64,000 nucleotides of DNA, taken from positions 1-64,000 of the forward strand of contig JAYWVB010000090.1 in the NCBI GenBank assembly GCA_039881045.1, written 5' to 3'. The notes beneath the pieces were generated by a model. That model had not been told where the DNA came from. It was given only the letters and a program-made list of their open reading frames with translations, and searched no databases. The stretch's first letter is position 1, and each line of letters opens with the position of its first letter. This DNA comes from Chaetomium olivaceum. Lineage: Eukaryota; Ascomycota; Sordariomycetes; Sordariales; Chaetomiaceae. Below, one piece after another: positions 47,816 through 59,226 of this stretch. Position numbers and translations under genes: made by a program.

Positions 47816-49156
47816 GTTAGAGAAGGGGTTCTTGGTACTACTGGTACCTAGCTTGGTTAGACGGGGGCAATGATCAAGTGGTGATGTAGTTCCTGATTCC
47901 TCACAACGTTGGTCTAGTATTAGTTAACCCAGTTACGTCCCGGAACTCTGCTTAATTGCCACAGGTCAGAGTTTGAGTTACATCAGTCAATAGCATTTGT
48001 AAACCATGAAACGGCAAGTTCAACTTCGGCTATTCTTGCTCTCTCCCCCCTAGTTATTAATAGAGAATGGTCAAACGACCATCTGCCCCCCCGATCCGCA
48101 TCGCCCACGACATCCACAGACGATCCTATCCGCCGATCCGGCCCAGCATCGCTGTCTTCACCAGACACCAGACACCAGGAACAAAACCACAGTCGTCACC
48201 AGCGCCGATCGACTCAGGAGTTTGGTTGGTTCGAGTTTCACCTTGTCGCGCGCGCCCAACGATGCCAAGTCAGCCAAGAGAACCAAGATACGCCAAGATA
48301 CCAAGATGCCAACCATCAACGCCAATGCCTCTGCCCCTGGGCGCCGATCGACAACAAACCACGGCAGACGACCTGCCATGTCTCCCGCGCCAAGTCGCCG
48401 CAAGAAGGCTTGGCCGTGCCTCGTGAGACGAAGCTTGTCTCCTCTCTCTCTGCCCCTTTCGGCTGATCATGCCTGTCGAGGACTCGGGGCGGCCTTTTTT
48501 GTTTGTTTTTGCGCTGGCCCCTCGCAGCCCCGTCCCGGTTCTTATCGCTCGCTTGCCCCCCCTCCAGCCAACGCACTCAGGGGGGCTGAGTGTTTGCGCC
48601 TTGTTAGAGAGGCTGATAACGACCAAGTGACGTGGGGCCTATGGGATGTACTTTCGTACCGTGCTTGGCTCCCTATCTGAGCCAGCGAGCGCGGCTTGTC
48701 CAGCGCCGTGTTTTAGACTCGGGGTGTGGACATGGCGATGCACTGGATGGGAATGTGGTCCTCAGAGACGATACACTTGTTTCGATTCGTTGCTGATACA
48801 TGCCCATGTCAAGAGTGGCTCCGTGGCGGGAGTGTGTCGTTAAGAATGCGCCATCTCGCTCGCTCATTACACGCCGATGATCCCTTCTCGGGCTCATTTT
48901 CTGTCTTGTCTTGTCCTTTCTTGGTGGCTCTGGTAGCGCCAATTAGTAACTTCTTTTCGTATCGGCGGGTCCTTTCCTCTTACCTTCGGTTTATATACGT
49001 TCTCGCTCTCTTTTTTGTCGGAGATTTGAATCATAGCATTTCCGCTCCCACCCTCCCTCGTCCTCCCTACTACACTAGCACCCCTGAGGCATTAAATATC
49101 CTTGTCCGAGTAACGCAGCAGCTTGCTGGCCTCCGAGCGCCGCGTCAACCGTCACC
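47816..49156. other. Intergenic region upstream of the Na+/H+ antiporter
   Basis: Open frames here (for example 48067-48426) lack family features and are best taken as leader or promoter DNA. It contains the GCCAAG cluster described separately. Confidence 0.5.
48264..48297 (+). promoter_or_regulatory. Cluster of three PacC-type GCCAAG motifs
   Basis: GCCAAG occurs at 48264-48269, 48273-48278 and 48292-48297, all in the same orientation, within 34 bases. GCCARG is the core recognised by PacC, the ambient-pH transcription factor. The cluster lies about 860 bases upstream of the Na+/H+ antiporter ATG. Binding is inference from the motif only. Confidence 0.45.
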
Positions 49157-51119
49157 ATGCCGAACCTCGATGTCAGCGAGCTCAACATCGTGTTGAGCGT
49201 CCTGGGTAGGGAGATATATACCCGCCCCTAAGGGGAAGCAAGTCAAGCTGACGGGCACGTACATACAAGGCGCCTTTATCCTCCTCTATGGCATCATCTC
49301 CATCCTGATCAAGGCCCGGTGGTTGTTGGGCGAAGCTCGTGAGCATATCCAAACCTCCCTCCATCCGGTACAGCTTTCAGTTTGTCTGACCGTCTGTCCA
49401 GTCCCTGCTGTCGTTATCGGTGTTGTCCTCGGGCCCATTGCCGCCAAGTTTATCGATAGCTCACGATGGGCATCGGCAGCCGACGGCCAAACATCCGCCA
49501 TCACACTCGGCATGGCCCGGGTCGTCATCGGCGTGCAGCTCGTCATCGCGGGCTTCCAACTCCCAGCCAAGTACCCAGCAGCTGCGGTGGAAGGAGATGG
49601 CGCTGTGCCTGCTGCCCATGACCATCATGTGGCTGTGCACCACGCTGTGCCTGATGGCCACGGTGCCTAAGATCACGCTCCTCGCGGCGCTGGTCATCGG
49701 CTCGTGCGTGACTTGCACCGACCCGATCCTCTCGCAGGCTATCGCTAAGGGGCCCTTCGCGGACAAGTTCGTGGGCCGCCACCTGCGCGAGATCATCTCG
49801 TCCGAGGCCGGCGCCAACGACGGCTTCGGCTTCCCCTTCCTCATGCTCGCCGTCTACCTGATCCGCCACGCCGACATCCCGGGCGCGGGAGCCCACGGCG
49901 AAGAGGAAGCTGAGCTGGTGGGGCGTGGACTCCAGCTGGTGGCCCGCGCCGGAGATGTCGGCCGGCTCGGCGGCGGTGTTGGGGTTGCGATGCAGCACTG
50001 GTTTGTCGAGACATGGCTGTACATCGTCTTGATGTCGGTGGCCATTGGTGCGCTGGTCGGCGGTGTCAGCATGTTCGCCCTGAGGTTTGCGCTGCGCAAG
50101 TACGTCCACCACACCATTAACATCACAACCATGTCCCAACCCAACAAAACTGCTGCCAAGACCGGTCATGACTGACCAGTTATTCTGATATAGGAAGTGG
50201 GTTGATTCGGAGAGCTACCTTCTCTACCCTACTGCCATCGGCGTGAGTACCCCCTCCTATCTCTTAGACGGACTCGGCGAGTGCATACCTGGGCGTTGAT
50301 GATCTAACTTGATACCGTTACCAGCTTTGGCTCGTTGGTGTTTGTGGCATGCTCGGTACCGACGACCTGCTCGCTTGCTTCGTGGCTGGCAACGTCATGA
50401 ACTGGGATGGTGAATACCTCCGCGAGACGGAGGACCGGCATGACGAGGTCAACTCGTGCATGGATGTTCTCCTCAACTTTGGCGGCTTCATGTACATCGG
50501 CACCATCATTCCGTGGAGCGAGTTCAACCAGCCCGACACGACCGGTCTCACCTATGGACGACTCATCGGCCTGGGCGTCCTCGTCTTGTTGTTCCGTCGC
50601 ATCCCGGCCATCTTGATGAGCTACAAGTTCATGCCCAAGGTATGCAAGGACTACAAGGAGGCCCTGTTCATGGGCTATTTTGGCCCCATTGGCATCGGCG
50701 CCGTGTTCTACGTGGAGCACGCGCGCCATCTTTTCCCGGAGCTGGGCGAGGGCGATGCCGAGGAAACGGACCTGGTCCGGGCCATGGTGCCAGTGGTGTA
50801 CTGGCTCGTGCTCTTCTCCATCGTCGTACACGGCCTCTCCATCCCGGCGCTCAGTATTGTCTACCGGTTGTGCGGCGTCAAGCCAATCCAAGAGGATGCC
50901 GTGGAACTACGGCGCATGTCTATGCGTGTCGCCACGCCCGTTAACGCCACGGTGGGAGACCGCGACACCTTCATCGCCTACAACCGCTTCTCGAGGCCCG
51001 TCTTCAACGAGGCGGACTTGCCCCCGGTGAACGGGGTCGGCGGAGGGGATGATGATTCCATCGCGGAGGAGAAGACGCGCATCCACAGGCGGTACTCTCG
51101 CCGGGTTCAGGTTGTTTGA
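49157..51119 (+). CDS. NHA1: Plasma-membrane Na+(K+)/H+ antiporter, Nha1/Sod2 type (552 aa)
   Basis: Exons: 49157-49205, 49270-49338, 49402-50099, 50194-50242, 50325-51119. Family motifs: GAFILLYGIISILIK, VVIGVVLGPIAAKFID, SCVTCTDPILSQAIAKGPFADKF (the transport-site TDP), HLREIISSEAGANDGFGFPFL (ND pair), MLGTDDLLACFVAGNVMNWD and YFGPIGIGAVFYVEHA. It extrudes Na+, Li+ or K+ in exchange for external protons and takes part in salt tolerance and cytosolic pH control. It is short for Nha1, with a brief C-terminal tail, closer to fission yeast Sod2. One extra C at 49574-49576 breaks the frame after FQLPAKY. Upstream GCCAAG motifs suggest PacC control. The TRK gene follows on the same strand. Confidence 0.93.
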
Positions 51120-51863
51120 CGGAAGTGGTCGCTATGGTTCGCATGTGCCGCCGCCGCCGCAGTCTGGACTGAGAGCGGCAGGTGTCTGTCACAAAAATAG
51201 ACATATATTAATACTCACCCTAGTCCCTCACTTATTTTCTTGTTCGACATGCATTGTTCGTGGGGGTCAGTCGGTCATTCTCTTCACAAACTCGGAGCTG
51301 AAGTTGCGTGCTTGGAACAACCTGGAATGTTTGGACAAAGATAAGACAGAATTGAGGAGTTGCGTGGAGTGGAAGTGGGAGGGAAAGAGGGGATGGAGCA
51401 ACCGCCAACAGAGGGGTTGTGGCTGTGAAGTTGCCAAACATGGAAGTTGCGATGACAGGCAAGAGGAAAATCCCTCAGCCAACTCCTTCCCAGGTCTCCC
51501 CCTTCCGTTTCATCACCACCAATCAGAAAAATCCGTGAGCAAATGAAGTTGGCCAGTGTTTGTTTGTGATGGCGATAAGCCCCGGCATGCATGGCGAGGC
51601 CTCCCGTCCGTTTACCAGGCACCCGGTAACGAGCTGCATTCCCACAACCCACTTGGTAGGATTGGTGATGGAACCCACCGTTTCTGATATTGATTATGTA
51701 CCTAGGTATACAGAGGTATACATACCTCCCTTACATGCACACACCACACCCTCGGCATCCTTCACAGTACTGTAACCTAACAAACCACCCACCGAATTTC
51801 TCATTCGATTCCGTGTTCGATCCCGTTGCCAGTCTCGGAGCTTCTTCGTTTCTGTCGGGCACC
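51120..51863. other. Intergenic, no gene recognised
   Basis: 3' side of the antiporter gene and promoter side of the TRK gene; no further features. Confidence 0.5.
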
Positions 51864-54654
51864 ATGTGGAAGCCAGAGTTGAACTACATCACCTTACATT
51901 GTAAGATACTAGCTTGTCTAGGGCAGCATGGAGCATATGGATGGGCGATCTGGACAGGGCGACTAACTTGTTGCGTGCTGACACACAGATGCATGGATCA
52001 TCTTCGCCGGCCTTCTGGCCCTGGTGGTCATCTATCCGTACGGCAATATGTCTGCCATGGACGCCTGGTTCTTCGGCGCCAGTGCATCTACCGAGTCTGG
52101 TCTCAACACGTCCGTGAAGCGGCCGCAATACCTCTCTCAGCTCTACACCCTAACACGTGTGCAGTGTCGATATAAAGGACTTGAAAACCTACCAGCAGAT
52201 CTACGTCTACGTGATTCCCATCATCACCAACCTCGGCTTCATCAACATCATCGTGATCGCCGTTCGCCTCCGCTGGTTTGAGAAGCGCTTCAAGGCAGTG
52301 GGTGAGTCACCTCCTTCTTGCTGGGCTTGGCTGTGTCAAGCAAAACCTAAGATAGTCCTCGGCAGCAGCGTCATCCTCCAAGCTGAGTGGGAGTGGCCGC
52401 TCACAGGACATCGAAGTTCAGGCACCGGCGATAACGCCGGAGAGACCCAGTGATCAGAATGCCGATACCAAACCGTGAGTCCCAAATAGAAGAACTACTA
52501 CCAGACCAGATAGTGACTAGGCGGTCTTTCCTTCTATCTTCCTCTAGGACCGAACAGAGCCCAGCACCCGATAAGTCCAATACAAATGAGCCTGCGGAAC
52601 CTGCCTCATCGGGGCCCCGCGTCACCTTTGGGCAGGACGTAAATGAGCCTCGCGTGGATTCGACCTTGTATATTCCACCGCCGAGAGAGCGCGACGACGG
52701 TATTGAAGCCTACTTAGCCCGACGTAAATCGGGGCTTAACTGACTAGCACAACCCAGGGCATTCTTTTGTCGAGAAGAACTACGTTGCAGATGACGGAGA
52801 AGACGGTAAGGAGCCTGGCTCCGCCCATGGCCTTTTGTAATCACTCACCTGCTAATATGTCCGCACTAGATGAGGACGCCATCAAGCCGGCCGCGTCTGG
52901 GGGTCTCTCAAAAAGACGAGGATATCAGCACGAGGACGAGCCCAGCATGTCACGCAGCAAAACCGTGGAGCAGGCTGTCACCTCCCTCTTCGTCCTCGGT
53001 AAAACCGTGACGGTAGCTTCAAGGCAATCGGCGCCGCCCCCGGCTCCGCCCCATGCCCAGATGCCGTACCTTTCCAAACAGGCAACACTCGGAAGGAACT
53101 CCAACTTTTACAGACTCACCACCGAAGACCGGGAGCGGCTCGGCGGTATCGAGTATCGAGCACTGAAGCTGCTGCTGAAGATTGTTACTGGTACCACGTC
53201 GACATAGCCCCCCTAGACTCCCCAAAAGAAAACTGACGCACTGTGTAGGCTACTTCGTCGGGATTAACGTCTTCGGGGTGATTTGCTTGCTACCGTGGAT
53301 ACATAACGCGCCGGCAAAATACACCGACTGGCTGGAGGAGTGTGGGCAAGACAAGACTTGGTGGTAAGTTGCACTCGACAGTTGCATGACCACGTTCTGA
53401 TGCTTACCTATTTTTACAAGGGCCTTTTACTCAGCCCAGACCATGGTGAACAACCTCGGCTTCACCCTCACCCCTGACTCGATGATCACATTCCGAGATG
53501 CCACTTGGCCCATGCTGGTCACCAGCTTCCTCGCCTACGCGGGGGAGACTTTCTACCCGATCTTCGTGCGCCTCATTATTTGGACCATGTCCAAGCTTGT
53601 GCCCAAGCAGTCGTCCGTGAAAGAGACCCTCCAGTTTCTCCTGAACCACCCGCGGCGATGCTCCATGCTCCTTTTCCCCGGCCGGCCGACTTGGATCCTC
53701 TTCGGCATCTTATTCGCCATGAACTTCATCGATGTGCTCCTGATTATCGTTTCCGATCTCGACAACCCCGCGGTCAACGTGCTGCCGATGGGCCCGCGCA
53801 TCCTGGCGGCAATATTCCAGGCGGCCTCGGCTCGGCACACCGGCACGGCGGCCTTCAACCTCGCTGAGGTCAACCCCGGCGTACAGTTTACCCTGTTGGT
53901 GATGATGTACATTGCCATCTTCCCCATTGCCATCAGCATCCGGGCGTCGAACACGTACGAAGAGAGGTCGCTGGGCGTGTACGAGCAAGAAGTCACGCCG
54001 GACGAGTCGAACGGCAAGTCGTATGTCATGATGCATATCCGGAACCAGCTCAGCTTCGACCTGTGGTACATCTTCCTCGGCACCTTCTGGATCTGCTTCG
54101 CCGAGGCTTCCAGGATCGCGGATAACAACGATCCTGTAAGTGGCAATCCCGGACAAATAAGACAAGCTGTATTGCTTGTTGGTTGAAAGGCGCAAGGAAC
54201 GGGCGAAGCTGACCCGCATACAATTACCAGGCATTTTCGATCTTCTCAATCATGTTCGAGGTCGTCTCAGCATAGTACGTATTAACCCACCCCAAAACCA
54301 TACCTTATCCAACGTGTGGAAACGGGAAGGAGTTTGAACAGCACTAACCAGCACCTGACACACAGCGCCAACGTCGGCCTATCCCTCGGCCACCCCTCCG
54401 TGATGACGTCCCTCAGCGGACAGTTCACCACCGCCAGCAAGGTCGCCATCTGCGCCATGATGATCCGCGGCCGCCATCGCGGCCTCCCCTATGCCGTCGA
54501 CCGCGCCGTGCTCTTGCCGGGTGAGCCCGAGTATCGGGGGTTTGCCGGCCACGATGCCAAACCGGTGGAGCAGGATGCGGGGAGTACGTTTTCGCGGGTG
54601 CGGCGGGCTGTTAGTTGGGGATCATCGCGCGGACGGGGCGTGGCCGAGCAATAA
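51864..54654 (+). CDS. TRK1: High-affinity potassium transporter, TRK/HKT family (695 aa, 11 exons)
   Basis: Exons: 51864-51900, 51989-52109, 52165-52301, 52366-52474, 52548-52699, 52758-52805, 52870-53190, 53249-53363, 53421-54135, 54231-54274, 54366-54654; the sum is an exact multiple of three. Trk proteins have four pore-helix units. Visible are MSAMDAWFFGASASTESGLNT (pore A), SAQTMVNNLGFTLTPDSM (pore B), RHTGTAAFNLAEVNPGVQ (pore C) and EVVSAYANVGLSLGHP (pore D), each with the selectivity Gly where expected. The loop after the first unit, encoded by small exons, is hydrophilic and poorly conserved, as in other fungal TRKs. It imports K+ at the plasma membrane driven by membrane potential, the counterpart to the antiporter next door. 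Intron 2 starts with GTCCGT and is the least certain boundary. No frame break. Confidence 0.93.
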
Positions 54655-55510
54655 CGAGGACAGGGGACAGGCGGCTGGGTGAGAGCTCGGCAGATAGGTA
54701 GGTAGGTGGGTGTGGTGTGGTGTGGTTGAATGGTATTGTATAGCCTAGTCCCTTTCTCCCGGGTTACCACGACTTTTGTCTGCCTGTTGAGATGCTCCGA
54801 GTGCTCACTCACATGCCCCAGAGGTTGTGGGTTGACCGCAATTTTGACAACTTATTTCCATGTAACCCCTGACTTTTGATGTAACTTGGGGCCATTCATT
54901 GTGGTATTTAAATGCCCGGCCAATATGATGTCAATATTGTAGAAAGAAACGTTGGAATTCTCGACGAGAAAAACAAAGATATTGTATTGTACGTGTGTGT
55001 GGCTTCTTGTACATGTACCAAGTACAGTCGTTAACTCTATTAATCGGTAATGTGTATTTACACCGGCAGTCAGGGGTCATTCAGCGGCTCGCACTTTTCG
55101 AATTGTAATCTTCGCGTCAGAGATCTAACCCCAAAAAGCTTAGAGATGCTTGGCTGCAGACCCAGGGTCCAACAAAAATCCAGATGTGGAGAGGGTCAAC
55201 GCGGAGGGCTGCAGCGCGCCGAGGGTTGAGAACGATTTCTGAATACACCTCGTTCCACTGGAGTTTGTTTCTGCCTCCTTTACACAACCACCAATTCCGG
55301 GAGCTGACACGTGCTTATTTTCCTTCCTTCTACCGCTCCTTTTCCCAACTTTCACTATTATGACGGAGCAGCATTTATATGTGTAGTGTCAACAATTGAA
55401 AGACGACAGCGTGTCTCAATTGCAATTCGGAAACTCGGAAACCCGCAATCTTTGACCTTCACCTTCACCACGACTTCTCCCGCATCTCGAATCTCGACAA
55501 AGAAGGAACC
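54655..55510. other. Intergenic, no gene recognised
   Basis: TRK 3' region and ceramide synthase promoter. A TGGTGTGG-type short repeat occurs near 54710-54725; otherwise nothing seen. Confidence 0.5.
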
Positions 55511-57002
55511 ATGGCGGGCGGCTCCGAGCCTTTCCCGCCTCTTAGCATGGCAGCCAATCGCCAGTTTCAATCTTCAACGGCAGACAACAATGCGCCTCGC
55601 CGGCGTAGAAAGTCTAGCATCCTCGGGAGCGAACTGCGACTCGGCGACACGGGTGCGCCCTCAATAGCAACGGGCATTGCCCATCTTAGCGGCTCCAAGG
55701 TACGTTCTCATCGGGATACAAGGCCGTTTAAGACCTCCTTCCTGGCGCTGACGGCAGTAGGAGCCAGTAACAAGTCCCGCGACACCCTCTAAGCGCTTCT
55801 CCAAGCGTCGGAAAGCCCGATCCGCCTTGCGCCGCGCGAAGAGCATCGCCGTCAAGCACACCTGGGTACTCCCGCTAGCCATCCTGCTCGCCTTCCTGGT
55901 GTTATACGCCGTCAACCCGACCGAGAACAACCCGATCCACCACTTCATATTCCTCTCGTACAGGCTGCCCGTGACGAACCCCGACGAGCTCCCACAGTAT
56001 GGCAAGGGCCTCTGGGACATTGCCTTCGTCTCCTTCTACACCGTCGTGCTGTCATTTACCCGCGAATTCATCATGCAAGAGATCCTGCGTCCCATGGCCC
56101 GCTATGCTGGGCTCAAGTCGCGCGGAAAGCAGGCTCGCTACATGGAGCAGATGTACACGGCCCTCTACTTTGGCATTTTGGGGCCCACCGGCATGTACGT
56201 CATGAGCCGCACTCCGGTGTGGTACTTCAACACCCGCGGCATGTACGAGAACTTCCCGCACATGACCCATGACGCCGTCTTCAAGTTCTATTACCTCTTC
56301 CAGGCCGCCTACTGGGCCCAGCAGGCCATTGTGCTGCTGCTGGGCATGGAGAAGCCGCGCAAGGACTTCAAGGAGCTAGTCGGCCACCACATTGTCAGCC
56401 TGGCCCTGATCGCCCTGAGCTATCGCTTCCACTTCACCTACATGGGGTTGGCCGTGTACATCACCCACGATATTTCCGACTTCTTCCTTGCCGTATGTAT
56501 ACCTCCCTTTTCCCCTTGTTTACTCGACTAACCCCCAGATTCTCAGACTTCCAAAACCCTCAACTACCTCGACCACTGGCTGACAGGCCCCTACTACTTC
56601 ACCTTCATGTGCGTGTGGATCTACCTGCGCCACTACCTCAACCTGCGCATTCTCTTCAGCCTCTTCACCGAGTTCAAGACGGTCGGGCCCTACGGGGTCA
56701 ACTGGGAGACCCAGCAGTACAAGGGCACCCTGTCCTTCGTCATCACCCTCTCCCTTCTCAGCTCGCTGCAGGCCCTTAACCTGTTCTGGCTCTTCTTCAT
56801 CCTGCGCATCGCCTACCGCTTCGCCGTCCACAACGTCGCCAAGGACGACCGCAGCGACGCCGAGGAGTCGGAGTTGGAGGAGGCTGCTGCCCCGGAGGTG
56901 AACGGCAAGGCTGCTGCCGTGGCCAATGGGACGGCCAAGAGCTACGCTGCTACTGCTTCCGTTGATGCTGCCACCAACGGTGCGACGAAGAAGCGCAAGT
57001 AG
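55511..57002 (+). CDS. LAG1: Ceramide synthase (sphingosine N-acyltransferase), LAG1/LAC1 family (458 aa)
   Basis: Exons: 55511-55699, 55761-56492, 56547-57002. It joins fatty acyl-CoA to a sphingoid base in the endoplasmic reticulum. The TLC (TRAM-LAG1-CLN8) domain spans about residues 160-400. The Lag1 motif is intact, with the paired His and downstream Asp residues (GHHIVSLALIALSYRFHF; YITHDISDFFLA; TSKTLNYLDHW). The N-terminus is basic and cytosolic, with many Arg/Lys before the first membrane segment. The C-terminus ends in a KKRK-type basic tail after an Ala/Glu-rich acidic stretch, compatible with ER retention. Sordariomycetes have two paralogues (LAG1 and BAR1 types); I cannot assign which from sequence alone. 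Confidence 0.94.
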
Positions 57003-57825
57003 AGAGGCGGGCTTCGGGCGGCGCCTTCTTGTTGTACAAATTTGTTTGGATTAGATGGGAGACCATGTATGGAGGAGGAAGGATGTCGGCATATCTTTCG
57101 CTTTATTACACATTCCTGCCTGCCTCACGGCGAGACAGACAGGAGGGGGTCATTGGACAGGTGTCGAGGCGTTGTTTTGAGGGGACGGGTTCTCCGGCTT
57201 GAGCATTGTCAAAGGTCTTGGGGTGATTTTGTTCAAGGCGTCGTCGTTCGCTAAAAGAGGCTGGGGTTACCATACACTCGCTTATCGGTTTGGGTATAGA
57301 GAGGAGAAGTTGGGCTATGACGCAGAAGACGACCATCATGGCAACGGCAGGTTTGGGACGGAAGGGCTGAATCATTGGGTCTGTTCCGGTCAAGACGGCA
57401 TACGGGCGCGAACATCAAGAGGGTACTGCTACATCCACCACCAAAAGAAAACGTCACGATCCCGCTTGGCCCACGCAAAGGAATTAGCCAAGGTATCCAA
57501 TGGCCCTCGAACCAACAACACCTGGAATTTATAATACCAGGACGGGACAGAGCAGGGCCGGGCCGGGCAAGGCAGGTCTCCAGCAAGACCATGTTTGCAC
57601 GCACGCAACGCCCTGACGGCCGCAACCCATCTGACGGACAGATACACACGGTTAGCTGATCTGTATGACTTTTTTTGACACTTTTTCGATAGTATAGGGC
57701 TTTGAATAGTAGTTTTAATACAACGACTGATGCACATATATACATACATACGAGCACTCAAACCCAACCGCGATGTGGTCTTCTCTCGCTCCTGTTACAA
57801 CCCACCCATGCAGGAGAGGTTTTGT

Positions 57826-57826
<1 letters not shown>
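57003..57826. other. Intergenic, no gene recognised
   Basis: 3' side of the ceramide synthase gene; short frames only. Confidence 0.5.
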
Positions 57827-57899
<73 letters not shown>

Positions 57900-57902
57900 A
57901 TT

Positions 57903-57936
<34 letters not shown>

Positions 57937-57937
57937 T
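57827..57937. repeat. Heptamer microsatellite (TGTCTTC)n, about 16 copies
   Basis: A near-perfect tandem array of TGTCTTC with one variant unit (TGTATTC) near 57898. It is non-coding and open in all three forward frames simply because it lacks stops. Confidence 0.95.
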
Positions 57938-59226
57938 CGTTCTTTATACGCTAGTTATGTATGTACTTGGCTGAAGCTGGGATGCCATCGCCCCGTCCGT
58001 CATCCTAACCTGGCCGAGCAACGCCTCACCACGGCAACAGCACACACGGGAGACAAAAATCGCTTCACAAGGTTCAATCGCCTATCAAGTTATTCGCGTT
58101 AGCGAGTATATTGCTTTGTGGCACCGCCGCTGTTCGTAACTAACATTCTATTAGCGGCGAACCACACGTCTTACTGCAAGTAGCAGCACATAGTCAGAGA
58201 GAAAACCCGAGTTCAAGGGACTCAACATCCGCCGAGTTATTCTGGTCTCCCCATCCCACGTGGGATGATAGTATGTTGGACGACGGAAGGTCAGACAAAA
58301 CAAAGGGTATTCATTGCGTTCATACATACAAGTTGGTAGGGTTCTCAAAATTGATTAGATCAAGGATATCATTTCTTTCTTTATCCCACTTCCCACCCTG
58401 TGCTCCCTCTGTAAGGGGCCAAGGGCAACACAAAAACAAGCCAAAACAAAAGTCAGCCAACCATGAACTTGCACACCCCTATTGCATTCCATGATGACTG
58501 CGACCGGCCGTGGCCGTGTCCCCCCCTATTTGCACCGTCCCCGGTCCTGTCCCCCTCCCCGTCCCCGTCCCCAGTCCCGTCCTTGTCCTATGCCTAGCCC
58601 ATCCCGTCCTATCCTATGCCACCCCGTCCCATTACCTCACCCCCTTTCCAAGCAAACCCACAGCCCTTCCAACCACCAAAACCCAATAAACCGCTTCAAA
58701 AACGCCGCCCATGCTTTGGGAATCATGGTCATATTCATCTCTCATTAACATGCAAAATGGCGCTTGCATGCATAATGCAGCAGCAACAACAACAGACCGT
58801 CTTGCCCACGCACCAGAAAAAGAAAAGCAATCAAAAAGCAAGAAGGCGGATTGGTATATAAACAACACACAGAAGGAGGAGGGTCGAATTATTAGGGTTA
58901 TGCTCCGGAAAACGTCTTTGTTTGTTGAACAGTCCAGTTCGAAAATGGGATCGAGTTGAATTCGAGTCGTGATTCATCGAGCGGCGATGATCGCGTTGAT
59001 CATTGTTGTTGCCGTTTGTGGGCGGGATTAAAGTGGAGGCTTTGCCTCGCTGGGGTTGTTGCCGGAATTAATGACATCAGTTGTTGATGGATGATGCTGT
59101 GGTAAGGGCAAACACGCAGTGGGCAGAGGGCAAGACTAGGCCAGGGTTTGGTGTGGCTAGCCCATCTCTATAATGGCTGCTTTGGGTATAAAGTGGTTTC
59201 GACATCAGCTTCTGCCCGCAACAAGC
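57938..59226. other. Intergenic, C-rich low-complexity patch, no gene recognised
   Basis: A CCCCGTCC/CCTATCC-like pyrimidine patch lies at about 58515-58640. The remaining sequence shows only short frames. The right end is the 3' region of the ABC transporter gene. Confidence 0.5.

Noticed and set aside
57827..57937. CRISPR-like array
   Set aside because: Simple heptamer tandem repeat without spacers, in a eukaryotic genome.
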